A stretch of DNA of 64,000 bases from an uncultured Dehalococcoidia bacterium (lineage in GTDB: Bacteria > Chloroflexota > Dehalococcoidia > Lucifugimonadales > UBA3495). Location: the NCBI GenBank assembly GCA_958296385.1, contig OY282494.1, positions 2,393,537 through 2,457,536 on the forward strand, given 5' to 3'. Shown here in pieces: positions 8,580 to 18,772 of the stretch. The notes below the pieces were generated by a model that saw only the letters and a list, made by a program, of their open reading frames with translations, had not been told where the DNA came from and made no database searches. The position numbers and the translations under genes were made by a program. Positions within the stretch are counted from its first letter, which is position 1; each line of letters starts with the position of its first letter.

Positions 8580-8800
8580 CCCCTAATGTCATTCTGAGCA
8601 CCCTACCCCCTAACGTCATTCTGAGCACCCTATCCCTAATGTCATTCTGAGCGCCCTATCCCCTAATGTCATTCTGAGCGCCCTATCCCCTAATGTCATT
8701 CTGAGCGCAGCGAAGAATCTCGATAGCGTAGCAACGGCGTTTCCCCCAAAGTGTGCGCTACGTCGCCGAGATTCTTCGCTGCGCTCAGAATGACATTGGG
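8580..8800. repeat. Palindromic intergenic repeat with tandem half-units
   Basis: A full copy of the palindrome spans 8691-8797: the left arm AATGTCATTCTGAGCGCAGC and its continuation AAGAATCTCGA, a centre of about 40 bases, then the reverse complement of the arm. In front of it stand four further short units of about 26 bp (from 8580), each ending ...GTCATTCTGAGCRC. The same palindrome recurs at 12536, 14402 and 20411, with a half at 18169. Confidence 0.9.
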
Positions 8801-8925
8801 GGTTGAGGGCGTTCGGAATGGCAAGAGGCCAGCGTTTTGCCCCCGATACGCCCCCCCGTTTGTGTAGCAAAGCATCCCCCCATCCTTTACACTTGCAAAC
8901 CCGCCGCGCCAAGGAGGCACGCCCG

Positions 8926-10218
8926 TTGGCCGTCCCACTCAGCCGCCCCACATCTCCCGTGATGGAGGTTCTCCGCAATCGGCGCTTCCGGGCCATCTGG
9001 TACGTGGTCAACGTCGCCGAGGTCACCCGCTGGATGGAGCTCCTCGTCAGCAGCCTGCTGGTCTATTCCCTCACCAATTCCCCCCTGATGCTCGGCCTGG
9101 TGCTGGCCTTCGAGAACCTGCCCCGCCCCCTGCTTTCACCCTTCACCGGCATCATCGCCGACCGCTTTGACCGCAAGCGCATCTGGTTCATCGCCCTGGC
9201 CATCAAACTGGTGGCGGCGGTAATCCTGCTGGGCCTGCTGGTGTTCGGACTGATTGCCGCCTGGCACATCTTCGCCTCCATGTTCGCCCAGGGCATCAGC
9301 CGCGCCCTGGAGGACCCGGCCCGCCGCACCGCCGTTTTTGACATCGTTGGCGAACGCCGGGTCGTCAACGCCCTGTCCATTGATTCCATCAGCATGACCA
9401 TCGGACGGATGGCCGGGCCTTTCGCCGGCGGCTTTCTCGTCGAACACGCCGGCTACTACTGGCCCCACTACGCCGGCTACGTGTGGGCCTACACCGTCGT
9501 GGTGATAATGCACGTTGCGGCAGTGTATCTGGCCCTGCGCGTGCAAATCCCCAGCGTGGAGCGCGAGTGGCGCGTTGAGCCCATCTGGAACAGCCTCGGC
9601 GCCGCCGTCCGGGCCGCCCTGAGCCACCGCCAGCTGGTCGGAATGTTGTTCATCACCGTAATGATTAACGGCTTGGCCTTCCCGTCCCGCCAGTTCGTGC
9701 CGGCCATCGGACGCGACCATCTGGGCGTTGGCGAAACGCTGGTCGGAATACTGGCCGCCGGCGAGGCCATCGGACAGCTGGTGATGGCCGGCATCCTGGC
9801 CTCCGTCGGCACCGTGCGCCACCACGGACGCATTTTTGCCGCCGGCGCGTTCCTCGTGATGGTTGCCTCCACCATTTTTGTCTGGTCGCCCTGGTACTTC
9901 GTAACTTTTCTGGTGCTGATAGTCAGCGGCCTGGGCCTTTCCTGTTTCGGCACGATGCAAAGCGCCATCACCATGCGCTCCGCGCCCCCCGAAATGCGCG
10001 GCCGCATGGTGGGCCTGATGAGCCTCTGCATCGGCATCGGCACCCCCCCCGGCGTACTCCTCATCGGCTGGCTCGGCGAAGTAATCGGCGTCCAGCAGTC
10101 GGTAAGTTTCAACGCCCTGGCCTGCATCGCCTTCTCCCTGCCCGCCCTGTTCCTCACCCCCCTCATCACCCGCCCCTCACCCCCACCCCCCGAATCCCAA
10201 GCCGCCCGCCGCGCCTGA
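8926..10218 (+). CDS. MFS exporter of the EntS-like (MFS_3) type
   Basis: About 430 residues with roughly 12 hydrophobic segments; an integral inner-membrane transporter. Between segments 2 and 3 it has IIADRFDRKRI, the MFS signature loop, and a second-half loop PPEMRGRMVGLM, typical of the enterobactin-exporter-like subfamily. The start is a TTG at 8926, 8 bases after a near-perfect AAGGAGG (8911-8917); the ATG at 8962 is the alternative. It stands alone, flanked by the palindrome array and a hairpin repeat. Substrate unknown; efflux of a small molecule is the family expectation. Confidence 0.85.
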   Translation: MAVPLSRPTSPVMEVLRNRRFRAIWYVVNVAEVTRWMELLVSSLLVYSLTNSPLMLGLVLAFENLPRPLLSPFTGIIADRFDRKRIWFIALAIKLVAAVILLGLLVFGLIAAWHIFASMFAQGISRALEDPARRTAVFDIVGERRVVNALSIDSISMTIGRMAGPFAGGFLVEHAGYYWPHYAGYVWAYTVVVIMHVAAVYLALRVQIPSVEREWRVEPIWNSLGAAVRAALSHRQLVGMLFITVMINGLAFPSRQFVPAIGRDHLGVGETLVGILAAGEAIGQLVMAGILASVGTVRHHGRIFAAGAFLVMVASTIFVWSPWYFVTFLVLIVSGLGLSCFGTMQSAITMRSAPPEMRGRMVGLMSLCIGIGTPPGVLLIGWLGEVIGVQQSVSFNALACIAFSLPALFLTPLITRPSPPPPESQAARRA

Positions 10219-10232
10219 CCCCCCCATCCGTG

Positions 10233-10310
10233 CCCCCAAAAACACACCGAGGGGGTCTGGGGGAAATCATTTCCCCCAGCGTCACCCCCAAATCCCCCAA
10301 ATCCATGACT
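10233..10310. repeat. 78-bp fragment of the 550-bp repeat (copy C) with hairpin
   Basis: It carries ACACACCGAGGGGGTCTG and the perfect palindrome GGGGGAAATCATTTCCCCC (10258-10276), then AGCGTCACCCCC and CCAAATCCATGAC. The same order, with longer spacing, forms the left end of copy A (18821-18940). The hairpin lies 40 bases after the MFS stop and could end transcription. Confidence 0.8.
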
Positions 10311-10380
10311 TGACCATACCAAATCACCCGAAACGAAACGCTGCCGGCGCCTCGCCCGCCAGCAGCCCGTTTCCCCCATG

Positions 10381-10389
10381 TGCTAAAAT
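10381..10389 (+). promoter_or_regulatory. Extended -10 element before nth
   Basis: TGC-TAAAAT, with a predicted start near 10396 and nth at 10424. No good -35 hexamer is visible. Confidence 0.4.
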
Positions 10390-10423
10390 CGCGGTGGACT
10401 AGACGTGGATTAGAGACGACCAA

Positions 10424-11302
10424 ATGCCACCCCAAGCCACCGCTAAACCCCGCCGCACGCCGCGCGCCCAAAAGCCCGGCGTAACCGTCAGCGATGCCAT
10501 CCGTCTGCTGACCGACGCCCACGGCCCTTTTGCCAACGAACCCCGCCTTGACCCGGCCCACGAGCTGGTGTTCACCATCCTCTCCCAGCACACCTCCGAC
10601 CGCAATTCCGAGCGCGCCTTTCGCACTCTGATGCACCGTTTTAGCACCCTGGAGGCCGTCGCCGCCGCCCCGGTTGCCGACATCGAGCACGCCATCGCCA
10701 ACGGCGGCCTCGCCAAAGTAAAAGCCCCCCGCATCAGCCAGGTCCTCAACCGCATCCTCGAGCTCAACGACCATTCCCTCGACCTCCGCTTTCTCGCCGA
10801 AATGCCCATGCACGACGCCCGCGCCTGGCTCCGCCGGTTGCCCGGCATCGGCCCCAAGTCCGCCGGCATCATCCTCAGCTTTTCCCTCGGTATGCCCGCC
10901 ATGGCCGTGGACACCCACATCTACCGCGTCAGCAAGCGCCTCGGCATCATCGGCCCCAAAGTCAGCGCCGACAAAGCCCACGAGATACTCGAAGCCGCCA
11001 TGCCCCCGGAGGACGTGTACCCCTTTCACGCCGCCTTTATCACCCACGGCCGGCAGGTCTGCAAAGCCCAGCGCCCCCTCTGCGCCGATTGCGTACTCAA
11101 CTATGGCTGCCCCTCCCGCGACGATGCGGCGATTGCCAAAGCCGCCGCCGCCGCCGTTGCTCCGGCCGCCCCGGACGCCGCCGCCCCTGCCGCCGCCGAC
11201 AACGACCGCCCCGACGGACAGGCCCCCGGACGCCGGCGACGCCAGCGCAACGCCGTTACCCCCGTCCCGCACACCCAAGCCGTCAAGGAGTTGCAACCGT
11301 GA
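10424..11302 (+). CDS. nth: Endonuclease III (DNA glycosylase/AP lyase)
   Basis: Base-excision repair enzyme that removes oxidised pyrimidines. The helix-hairpin-helix LPGIGPKSAG carries the catalytic Lys. VDTHIYRVSKRLG carries the catalytic Asp. The [4Fe-4S] loop CKAQRPLCADCVLNYGC shows the C-x6-C-x2-C-x5-C spacing. The core ends near residue 232. A tail of about 60 residues rich in Ala, Pro and Arg follows and is not part of the usual 210-residue enzyme. The stop TGA overlaps the argC GTG by 4 bases, so the two are translated together, an unusual partnership with no evident functional link. Confidence 0.95.
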   Translation: MPPQATAKPRRTPRAQKPGVTVSDAIRLLTDAHGPFANEPRLDPAHELVFTILSQHTSDRNSERAFRTLMHRFSTLEAVAAAPVADIEHAIANGGLAKVKAPRISQVLNRILELNDHSLDLRFLAEMPMHDARAWLRRLPGIGPKSAGIILSFSLGMPAMAVDTHIYRVSKRLGIIGPKVSADKAHEILEAAMPPEDVYPFHAAFITHGRQVCKAQRPLCADCVLNYGCPSRDDAAIAKAAAAAVAPAAPDAAAPAAADNDRPDGQAPGRRRRQRNAVTPVPHTQAVKELQP

Positions 11303-12333
11303 AAGTGGGCATCATCAACGTCACCGGATACGCCGGCTGCGAACTGGTCCGTATCCTGCGCCATCATCCCGAAGTCGAAATCGCCTCCGTAACCGGCCGC
11401 AGCGCCGCCGGCCAGTCGCTGGGCCAGGTATTCCCCCATCTGGACAACATGGGCCTCAACGTCACCGCCGAGTTGAGCGATGATGTGGCCCTGGTTTTCT
11501 CCGCTCTGCCCCACAAGGCCAGCGCCGAAGCCTGCATCCCCCTGCTGGAGCGCGGCGTCAAAGTCGTTGACATATCCGCCGATTTCCGCCTCAAGCAGGC
11601 CGACGTGTACCGCGAATGGTACGGCGTAGAGCATCCCGACCCCACCTACCTGGAGGAGGCGGTGTACGGCCTGACCGAACTGAACCGCCCCGCCGTGTCC
11701 GACGCCCGCCTGGTCGCCAACCCCGGCTGCTACCCCACCTCCGCCATACTGGCCCTCACCCCAGCCATCGCCAGCGGCTTTATCGGCAGCGACGTCATCG
11801 TTGACAGCAAATCCGGCGTATCCGGCGCCGGCCGCACCCTGAGCATGGCCACCCACTTCTCCGAAGTCAACGAGAACGTAATGGCCTACTCGCTAGGCGG
11901 CCATCGCCATCTACCCGAAATCAGCCAGGAACTGGACGCCGCCGCCGCCGCCAATCAGCCCGTCAACCTAACGTTCCTAACCCACTTAATCCCCATGACC
12001 CGGGGCATCCTCAGCTCCTGCTACGCCCCCCTGCGCCCCGACATCGCGCAAGACCCGGACGCCTCCCAGCGCGTCCGGCAGCTCTACCGCGAGTTCTACG
12101 CCGATGAGCCTTTCGTCCAAGTCACCGACGCCCCCCCGCAAACCAAGCAAACCCTGGGCAACAACCAGTGCCTCATCCACCCCGTAGTTGACCCGCGCAC
12201 CAACCGCCTCATCGTAATCAGCTGCCTCGACAACCTGGTAAAAGGCGCCGCCGGCCAGGCCGTCCAAAACATGAACCTCATGTGCGGCTACCCCGAACAA
12301 ACCGCCCTCGAATCCCTCGCCGTCTATCCATAA
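11299..12333 (+). CDS. argC: N-acetyl-gamma-glutamyl-phosphate reductase
   Basis: NADPH-dependent third step of arginine synthesis. N-terminal Rossmann start MKVGIINVTGYAGCELVRIL, and the catalytic Cys in ANPGCYPTSAILAL near residue 146. KSGVSGAGRTLS and GGHRHLPEI complete the family signature. 344 residues, the normal size. The frame stays open upstream into nth, but the GTG at 11299 has AAGGAG (11285-11290) before it and overlaps the nth stop as GTGA. No other arg genes are near. Confidence 0.96.
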   Translation: MKVGIINVTGYAGCELVRILRHHPEVEIASVTGRSAAGQSLGQVFPHLDNMGLNVTAELSDDVALVFSALPHKASAEACIPLLERGVKVVDISADFRLKQADVYREWYGVEHPDPTYLEEAVYGLTELNRPAVSDARLVANPGCYPTSAILALTPAIASGFIGSDVIVDSKSGVSGAGRTLSMATHFSEVNENVMAYSLGGHRHLPEISQELDAAAAANQPVNLTFLTHLIPMTRGILSSCYAPLRPDIAQDPDASQRVRQLYREFYADEPFVQVTDAPPQTKQTLGNNQCLIHPVVDPRTNRLIVISCLDNLVKGAAGQAVQNMNLMCGYPEQTALESLAVYP

Positions 12334-12384
12334 CCGCCCCCAATGTGATACAGTAGTCAAGCGTTGCCGAAAGCGACGCCAAAA

Positions 12385-12462
12385 GCCCCGGTCGTCTAGC
12401 CTGGCCAGGACGCCACCCTTTCAAGGTGGAGATCATGGGATCGAAGCCCATCCGGGGTACCA
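12385..12462 (+). tRNA. tRNA-Glu (TTC)
   Basis: A full cloverleaf: acceptor GCCCCGG pairs with CCGGGGT (G1-U72 wobble), followed by discriminator A and an encoded CCA. The anticodon stem CCACC/GGTGG encloses CTTTCAA, anticodon TTC. The T-stem ATGGG/CCCAT encloses ATCGAAG, so position 54 is A instead of the usual T. A strong terminator follows 9 bases later. Confidence 0.95.
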
Positions 12463-12471
12463 GCCAACCCG

Positions 12472-12500
12472 AAAACCCTCCGCACAACACGGAGGGTTTT
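12472..12500 (+). terminator. Rho-independent terminator of tRNA-Glu
   Basis: AAAACCCTCCG (12472-12482) and CGGAGGGTTTT (12490-12500) form an 11-bp stem with a 7-base loop; the stem itself ends in T residues. Confidence 0.9.
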
Positions 12501-12535
12501 CCAATAACTGCACGCCGTCATCGCAACGCCCATCC

Positions 12536-12650
12536 CCCCAATGTCATTCTGAGCGCAGCGAAGAATCTCGATAGCGTAGCAACGGCGTTTTAACCAAAGT
12601 GTCTGCTGCGCCGTCGAGATTCTTCGCTGCGCTCAGAATGACATTAGGGG
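12536..12650. repeat. Palindromic intergenic repeat, full copy
   Basis: Arms start AATGTCATTCTGAGCGCAGC at 12540 and end as its reverse complement at 12645, flanked by CCCC and GGGG. The centre differs slightly from the other copies (GTCTGCTGCG). It lies between the tRNA-Glu terminator and the ggt promoter. Confidence 0.9.
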
Positions 12651-12683
12651 ACAGCACGCAATACGCCCACCGCAACACCTCGC

Positions 12684-12689
12684 TATAAT
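12684..12689 (+). promoter_or_regulatory. Candidate -10 box for ggt
   Basis: TATAAT 51 bases before the ggt ATG; the -35 region is poor. Confidence 0.4.
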
Positions 12690-12740
12690 ACCGCCAGATT
12701 TCGCCCGTCCGCCCGCCCCGCCGGTTTGGAGTTTGCCATC

Positions 12741-14369
12741 ATGTCCATCACCAGCCTTGCCCGCAGCGCCGTGTTCGGCCAGCACGGTGTCGTTTCCTCC
12801 AACTCGCCGCTGGCCGCCTCCGTTGGCCTGCGCGTTATGCAGGATGGCGGCACCGCCTTTGACGCCGCCCTTGCCGTGGCCGCCGTAGAGAGCGTTGCCA
12901 TCGTGCCGATGTGCGGGCTGGGCGGCGATTCGTTCATCCTGGCCTACGACGCCAAATCCGGCGCCGTTACCAACATCAACAGCAGTGGCACGGCCGCCGC
13001 CGGCGCTGATGCCGAGTACTACCGCAGCCAGGGCCTGGCCCTGATGCCCATTCAGGGCCCGCACTCGGTGTCCGTTCCCGGCGAGGCCGCCGCCTGGGAG
13101 GCCATGCACCGCCGGTTCTGCACCATCCCCTTTGCCGACCTGCTGGCCCCCGCCATCCGCTACGCCGCATCCGGCTTTCCCGTGCCGCCCCGTCTGGCCC
13201 GCACTTTCGCCGGCAACGCCGAGCTGCTCTCCCGTTTCAGAGCCACCGCCGACGTCTATCTGACCAACGGCCGCCCGCCCCGCGAGGGCGATGTCCTCGC
13301 CAACCCCGACCTCGCCAACACCATCCGGCAGGTTGCTGAGGGCGGCGCCGACGCTTTCTACCGTGGCCCGCTGGCCGCACAGATGGTTGCCGGACTCAAC
13401 AACGCCGGCGCCCGTTTCGCCGAATCCGATTTCAACGCCCATCAAGCCGACGTCACCGAACCCATCAGCGTCAACTACCGGGGCCATCGCGTGTACCAAA
13501 CCCGCCCGCCGTCCCAGGGTTTCCTCCTGCTGGAAATGCTCAACATCATCGGCGGCCACGACCTTACCTCAATGACGCCCAACTCGGCCGACGCCATCCA
13601 CCTGCTGGTCGAGGCCAAGAAAATCGCCTACTCCGACCGCAACCGGCTGGCCGGCGACCCTGATTTCGTTGACTGGCCCCTTGACGGCCTGCTGTCATCG
13701 GAGTACGCCGATATGCGCCGCGACCAGATCCATCCTTTCCAGGCCGGCGATGAGGTGCGCCCGCTAACCCCGGTTGACGGGCACCGCGATACCACCTACT
13801 TTTGCGTGGCCGACGGCGCCGGCAATGCGGTCAGCTGGATTCACAGTCTGTCCAACGCTTTCGGTTCCGGCGTGGTTGCCCCCGGCACCGGCGTGCTGTT
13901 CAACAACCGGGCCGGGCGCGGTTTCAGCCTGGAACCCGGCCACCCCAACGTCATCGCGCCCGGCAAGCGCACCATGCACACCCTCAACTGCTACCTCACC
14001 ACCGTGAACGGCGCCGTCGCCATCGTCGGCGGCACCCCCGGCGGCGATTTGCAGCCCCAATGCGCCCTGCAAATACTCACCGGCCTAATCGACGGCGGCA
14101 TCAAGCCCCAGGACGCCGTAGAATCCCCCCGCTGGCACAGTTTCCCCGGCACCGACCCGGCCACCGTCAACCGCCCCGGCGAACTGCGCGTCGAGATGGG
14201 TATGCCCGACGACACCATCCGCGACCTCACCCGCATGGGCCACAACGTAGTGCAAAACCCCCTCGGTTCCTACATCGGCCGCGTCCAGCTCATAACCCGC
14301 GACCCCCGCCGCAACGTCCTAACCGGCGCCTCCGACCCCCGCGGCGACGGCCAGGCCGTAGCCTACTGA
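12741..14369 (+). CDS. ggt: Gamma-glutamyltransferase family protein
   Basis: N-terminal-nucleophile hydrolase of the gamma-glutamyltranspeptidase family, acting on glutathione-like gamma-glutamyl amides or related acyl compounds. HRDTTYFCVADGAGNAVSW contains the DTT motif, where autocleavage exposes the Thr nucleophile (near residue 351). GGTPGGDLQPQ is the substrate-binding glycine loop. 542 residues, normal. No signal peptide is seen, so unlike the E. coli enzyme it appears cytoplasmic. The ATG at 12741 follows GGAG at about 10 bases. Single gene with repeats on both sides. Confidence 0.9.
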   Translation: MSITSLARSAVFGQHGVVSSNSPLAASVGLRVMQDGGTAFDAALAVAAVESVAIVPMCGLGGDSFILAYDAKSGAVTNINSSGTAAAGADAEYYRSQGLALMPIQGPHSVSVPGEAAAWEAMHRRFCTIPFADLLAPAIRYAASGFPVPPRLARTFAGNAELLSRFRATADVYLTNGRPPREGDVLANPDLANTIRQVAEGGADAFYRGPLAAQMVAGLNNAGARFAESDFNAHQADVTEPISVNYRGHRVYQTRPPSQGFLLLEMLNIIGGHDLTSMTPNSADAIHLLVEAKKIAYSDRNRLAGDPDFVDWPLDGLLSSEYADMRRDQIHPFQAGDEVRPLTPVDGHRDTTYFCVADGAGNAVSWIHSLSNAFGSGVVAPGTGVLFNNRAGRGFSLEPGHPNVIAPGKRTMHTLNCYLTTVNGAVAIVGGTPGGDLQPQCALQILTGLIDGGIKPQDAVESPRWHSFPGTDPATVNRPGELRVEMGMPDDTIRDLTRMGHNVVQNPLGSYIGRVQLITRDPRRNVLTGASDPRGDGQAVAY

Positions 14370-14401
14370 ACGTTGTTCCCGTATCCCGCCATTCCCTCAC
14401 C

Positions 14402-14516
14402 CCCCTAATGTCATTCTGAGCGCAGCGAAGAATCTCGAAAGCGTAGCAACGGCGTTGCCCCCAAAGCGTGCGTTTCCCCATCGAGATTCTTCGCTGCGCT
14501 CAGAATGACATTGGGG
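14402..14516. repeat. Palindromic intergenic repeat, full copy
   Basis: Same arms as the other copies; the left arm reads TCTCGAAAGC rather than TCTCGATAGC. It fills the gap between the converging ggt and hpt stop codons, which suggests a role as a two-way terminator. Confidence 0.9.
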
Positions 14517-14530
14517 AGGAAGGCCCGCCC

Positions 14531-15073
14531 CTACGCAAAATAGTACACCGCCGGCAGCCCCCGATACCCCTCGTCAAAGTCCATCCCGTACCCCACCACA
14601 AAGTAATCCGGTATCGTAAAGCCCACGTAGTCGCACCGGACGTCGGCCTCCCGCCGCTCCGGTTTGTCCAGCAGCGCGCACAGCCGCACCGATGCCGGAT
14701 TTAGCTCCCGCAGATGCGCCCGCACCGCCGCCAGCGTGTGCCCCGTATCCGCAATGTCCTCCACCACCAGCACGTGCCGCCCGGCGATGTGTTCGGCCCG
14801 CATCCCCCCGTCAATGCGCACCGTGCCGGATGATTCCGTCCCGCCGCCGTAGCTGCTGGCCCGCAGGTAATCCACCCGGTGCACCGCCGCCCGCAGCTGC
14901 CGCATCAAGTCGGACGCAAACGGCACCGCCCCTTTCAGCAGGCAGACCACCGCCAGCCCGCTGTCCCCATAATCCCGGTCAATCTCCGCGGCCACCCGGG
15001 CCACGCCGGCCCGCAGCTCCGATTCCGACAGCAGCAGCGTCAGGCCGGCATCGGCGTCGGCTGGCACGGTCAA
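14531..15073 (-). CDS. hpt: Hypoxanthine phosphoribosyltransferase
   Basis: Purine salvage: converts hypoxanthine or guanine plus PRPP to IMP or GMP. The PRPP loop HVLVVEDIADTGHTL is at residues 100-114. VCLLKGAVPFASDLMRQ and DYVGFTIPDYFVVGYGMD are further family signatures. 180 residues, normal. The start is probably TTG at 15073 (GTG at 15067 is possible). It lies 11 bases after gyrB and is probably cotranscribed with it. Confidence 0.95.
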   Translation of the reverse strand: MTVPADADAGLTLLLSESELRAGVARVAAEIDRDYGDSGLAVVCLLKGAVPFASDLMRQLRAAVHRVDYLRASSYGGGTESSGTVRIDGGMRAEHIAGRHVLVVEDIADTGHTLAAVRAHLRELNPASVRLCALLDKPERREADVRCDYVGFTIPDYFVVGYGMDFDEGYRGLPAVYYFA

Positions 15074-15084
15074 CCCGCCCGCCG

Positions 15085-17106
<2,022 letters not shown>

Positions 17107-17162
17107 TTACGCTGTAAAGCCGGTGCATCCGGCGCCGGATATGTTGTACCCTTGCATCCTTT

Positions 17163-17168
17163 ATTATA
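17163..17168 (-). promoter_or_regulatory. Candidate -10 box for gyrB
   Basis: TATAAT on the minus strand, 105 bases before the gyrB start, without a clear -35. The 305 bases at 17059-17363 hold this promoter region and the tandem repeat; no gene is seen. Confidence 0.4.
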
Positions 17169-17258
17169 CCGAATATCCCATCAGATTACTACTGAAACCC
17201 GATGCAGGATTTCGCCATTTGGACGCGCGTTTCAATGCCGGTCCGTCAGATGAGAGCT

Positions 17259-17364
17259 CACGGGCGCAAGTTCACGGGCCCCGGTTCACGGGCCCCGGTT
17301 CACACGGGCCCCGGTTCACACGTGCCCCGGTTCACACGTGCCCCGGTTCACACGTGCCCCGGTT
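17259..17364. repeat. Seven-unit minisatellite (14-16 bp)
   Basis: Units start at 17259, 17273, 17287, 17301, 17317, 17333 and 17349. The first three are 14 bp (type CACGGGCCCCGGTT; the first is divergent) and the last four 16 bp (type CACACGTGCCCCGGTT, the fourth unit still with GGG). The array ends exactly at the stop of the minus-strand gene beginning at 17364. Confidence 0.92.
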
Positions 17365-18032
17365 CAGAGAATACGACGGTACACGCCCGGCGACCCGTCG
17401 GCGAAACGCATCTGCGGCTGCACCTGTGCGTTCCAGACCGGCGTCACCGCATCGCGCACCGCCTGCCATTCCGGACTGTCCGCTACCTCCGGCCCGGCGC
17501 ACTCGTGCACGGTGGTGTACTTCGGTTCGCCCATCACCGCCGTCCAGCGCCGCCCCCGGATGTACCCCGGAATGTTGTAATACAGCGGCAGCCGTTCCGC
17601 ATCGTAGGCCGCGTTGAAAGCGTCCTCCAGCTCCGCCGGCGTTTCCATCCGCCCCACCAGCAAAGCCGGCGCCATCCCCGCGCTGGCCGTCTCCGCCGGC
17701 ACCTCCGCCGGATACAGCAGCCGGTACAGATTGCGAATGTAGGTAGTCCCGATAACCCCCGGCGACATCCGCTGCGACCACTCGGTAGGGTTGTTCAGAT
17801 GATATTGCCAGGCATCGGAACGCCAGGTTTCCGCAGATTCAATCTCGTAGCAGGCCAGATACTTCGGCCCGCCCCGCGCCGCAACGTACCGCGCCGCATC
17901 CAGCACCCCCGGAATCGCCAGCCGCTCCGGAATGTGTTCCTCATCGTACCAGCGGTTAAACTCATCCTCCAGCTCAACCGGCACGTCAACGTAAACCATC
18001 AACAAACCGCGCCCCTTTTTAGCCCTGTCCAT
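17364..18032 (-). CDS. Duplicated dimeric alpha-beta-barrel protein
   Basis: 222 residues made of two related ferredoxin-like halves. Half 1 (residues about 8-95) has LLMVYVDVPVELEDEFNRWY, then EEHIPERLAIPGVLDAARY and GGPKYLACYEIES. Half 2 (about 120-205) has ALLVGRMETPAELEDAFNAAY, ERLPLYYNIPGYIRGRRW and GEPKYTTVHEC. This is the D-x-E-x-x-x-W/A-Y-D-E-E-H-x-P-x-R pattern of EthD/DUF4286-like dimeric alpha-beta-barrel proteins. The tandem copy would give a monomer imitating the family's dimer. No catalytic claim can be made. The ATG at 18032 follows AGGGGGTG at about 8 bases. Monocistronic; function unknown. Confidence 0.75.
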   Translation of the reverse strand: MDRAKKGRGLLMVYVDVPVELEDEFNRWYDEEHIPERLAIPGVLDAARYVAARGGPKYLACYEIESAETWRSDAWQYHLNNPTEWSQRMSPGVIGTTYIRNLYRLLYPAEVPAETASAGMAPALLVGRMETPAELEDAFNAAYDAERLPLYYNIPGYIRGRRWTAVMGEPKYTTVHECAGPEVADSPEWQAVRDAVTPVWNAQVQPQMRFADGSPGVYRRIL

Positions 18033-18168
18033 CAAAATGCACCCCCTGTCCGGTAGCCTTTCCCTTTAGATAGCGTCCCATTGCCGGCAGTCTAATCAGC
18101 CCACCGCCGGCCGTTCTGCAATTCCTACTGCAATTCCGTCATTCCTACTGCCGTTCTGCTATTCCTAC

Positions 18169-18201
18169 TGTCATTCTGAGCGCAGCGCAGAATCTCGATG
18201 G
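18169..18201. repeat. Half copy of the palindromic repeat
   Basis: One arm only, with GCGCAG instead of GCGAAG in the middle. It follows short repeated ATTCCTACTG words (18121, 18141, 18161). The remainder of 18036-18334 holds no gene that I can recognise. Confidence 0.75.
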
Positions 18202-18334
18202 GATAGCGCCCACTTTGATAGAAACGCCCGCAACCCGGTCAACAAAATCCCTCGCAAGCATCACGCCCCCTCCCCCGATACAGCCCGGCGCCGTCCCCAA
18301 ATAGCCCAGCGTCAAACTACCGGAAATCACAACC

Positions 18335-18760
18335 CTACGCCTCGCCATCGTGATACCACTCCCCCGACAGCAGGCTGTCGATCGCAATCCGCATCGGCTT
18401 GAATAGCGGCTCCGGCAGATTACGCAGCGCAAACCACCCGTAATCGCCAAAAGAACCGTCAGATTCCGCTGGCACAGGTTCCTGATTGCCAATCTCCCCC
18501 AGAAACTCCACGTCCACGTAATGCCGCCCGTACTCAACGATGTTGCTAACGCACAGCGGCCGCAGACTGCCCACCGACACGCCCAGCTCCTCGAGCGCCT
18601 CCCGCCGGGCGCAGTCCTCCAGCGTCTCGCCATACTCCAGATGCCCGCCGGCCGACCCCCACGAGGCCGCCCCGTGCGCGCCCGTCCGCTGCGCCAGAAA
18701 CACCCGGCCGGCGCGCAAAAACACCACCCCCACCCCAACCAACGGACGTTCCCCCGGCAT
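18335..18760 (-). CDS. NUDIX hydrolase
   Basis: Cleaves nucleoside diphosphates linked to another moiety. The Nudix box runs from GGHLEYGETLEDCARREALE to ELGV, matching G-x5-E-x7-R-E-x2-E-E. VGVGVVFLRAGRVFLAQR is the preceding strand pair. About 141 residues, typical of MutT-size proteins. The frame is open upstream, but MPGERPLVGVG at 18760 is the natural start. An extended -10 (TGC-TATACT, 18773-18781) puts the transcript start at about 18766, exactly on an in-frame GTG, so the mRNA may be leaderless. Substrate not predictable. Confidence 0.85.
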   Translation of the reverse strand: MPGERPLVGVGVVFLRAGRVFLAQRTGAHGAASWGSAGGHLEYGETLEDCARREALEELGVSVGSLRPLCVSNIVEYGRHYVDVEFLGEIGNQEPVPAESDGSFGDYGWFALRNLPEPLFKPMRIAIDSLLSGEWYHDGEA

Positions 18761-18772
18761 ACTCACCGCCGC

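Noticed and set aside
8580-8700. CRISPR-like array
   Set aside because: Units have only about 6 variable bases between them and belong to the palindrome family; no cas genes are present.
11089-11298. Arg/Pro-rich extension of ArgC
   Set aside because: It is the nth gene in another frame; ArgC homologues start at the Rossmann strand at 11299.
17259-17364. CRISPR-like array
   Set aside because: Units are directly adjacent, with no spacers.
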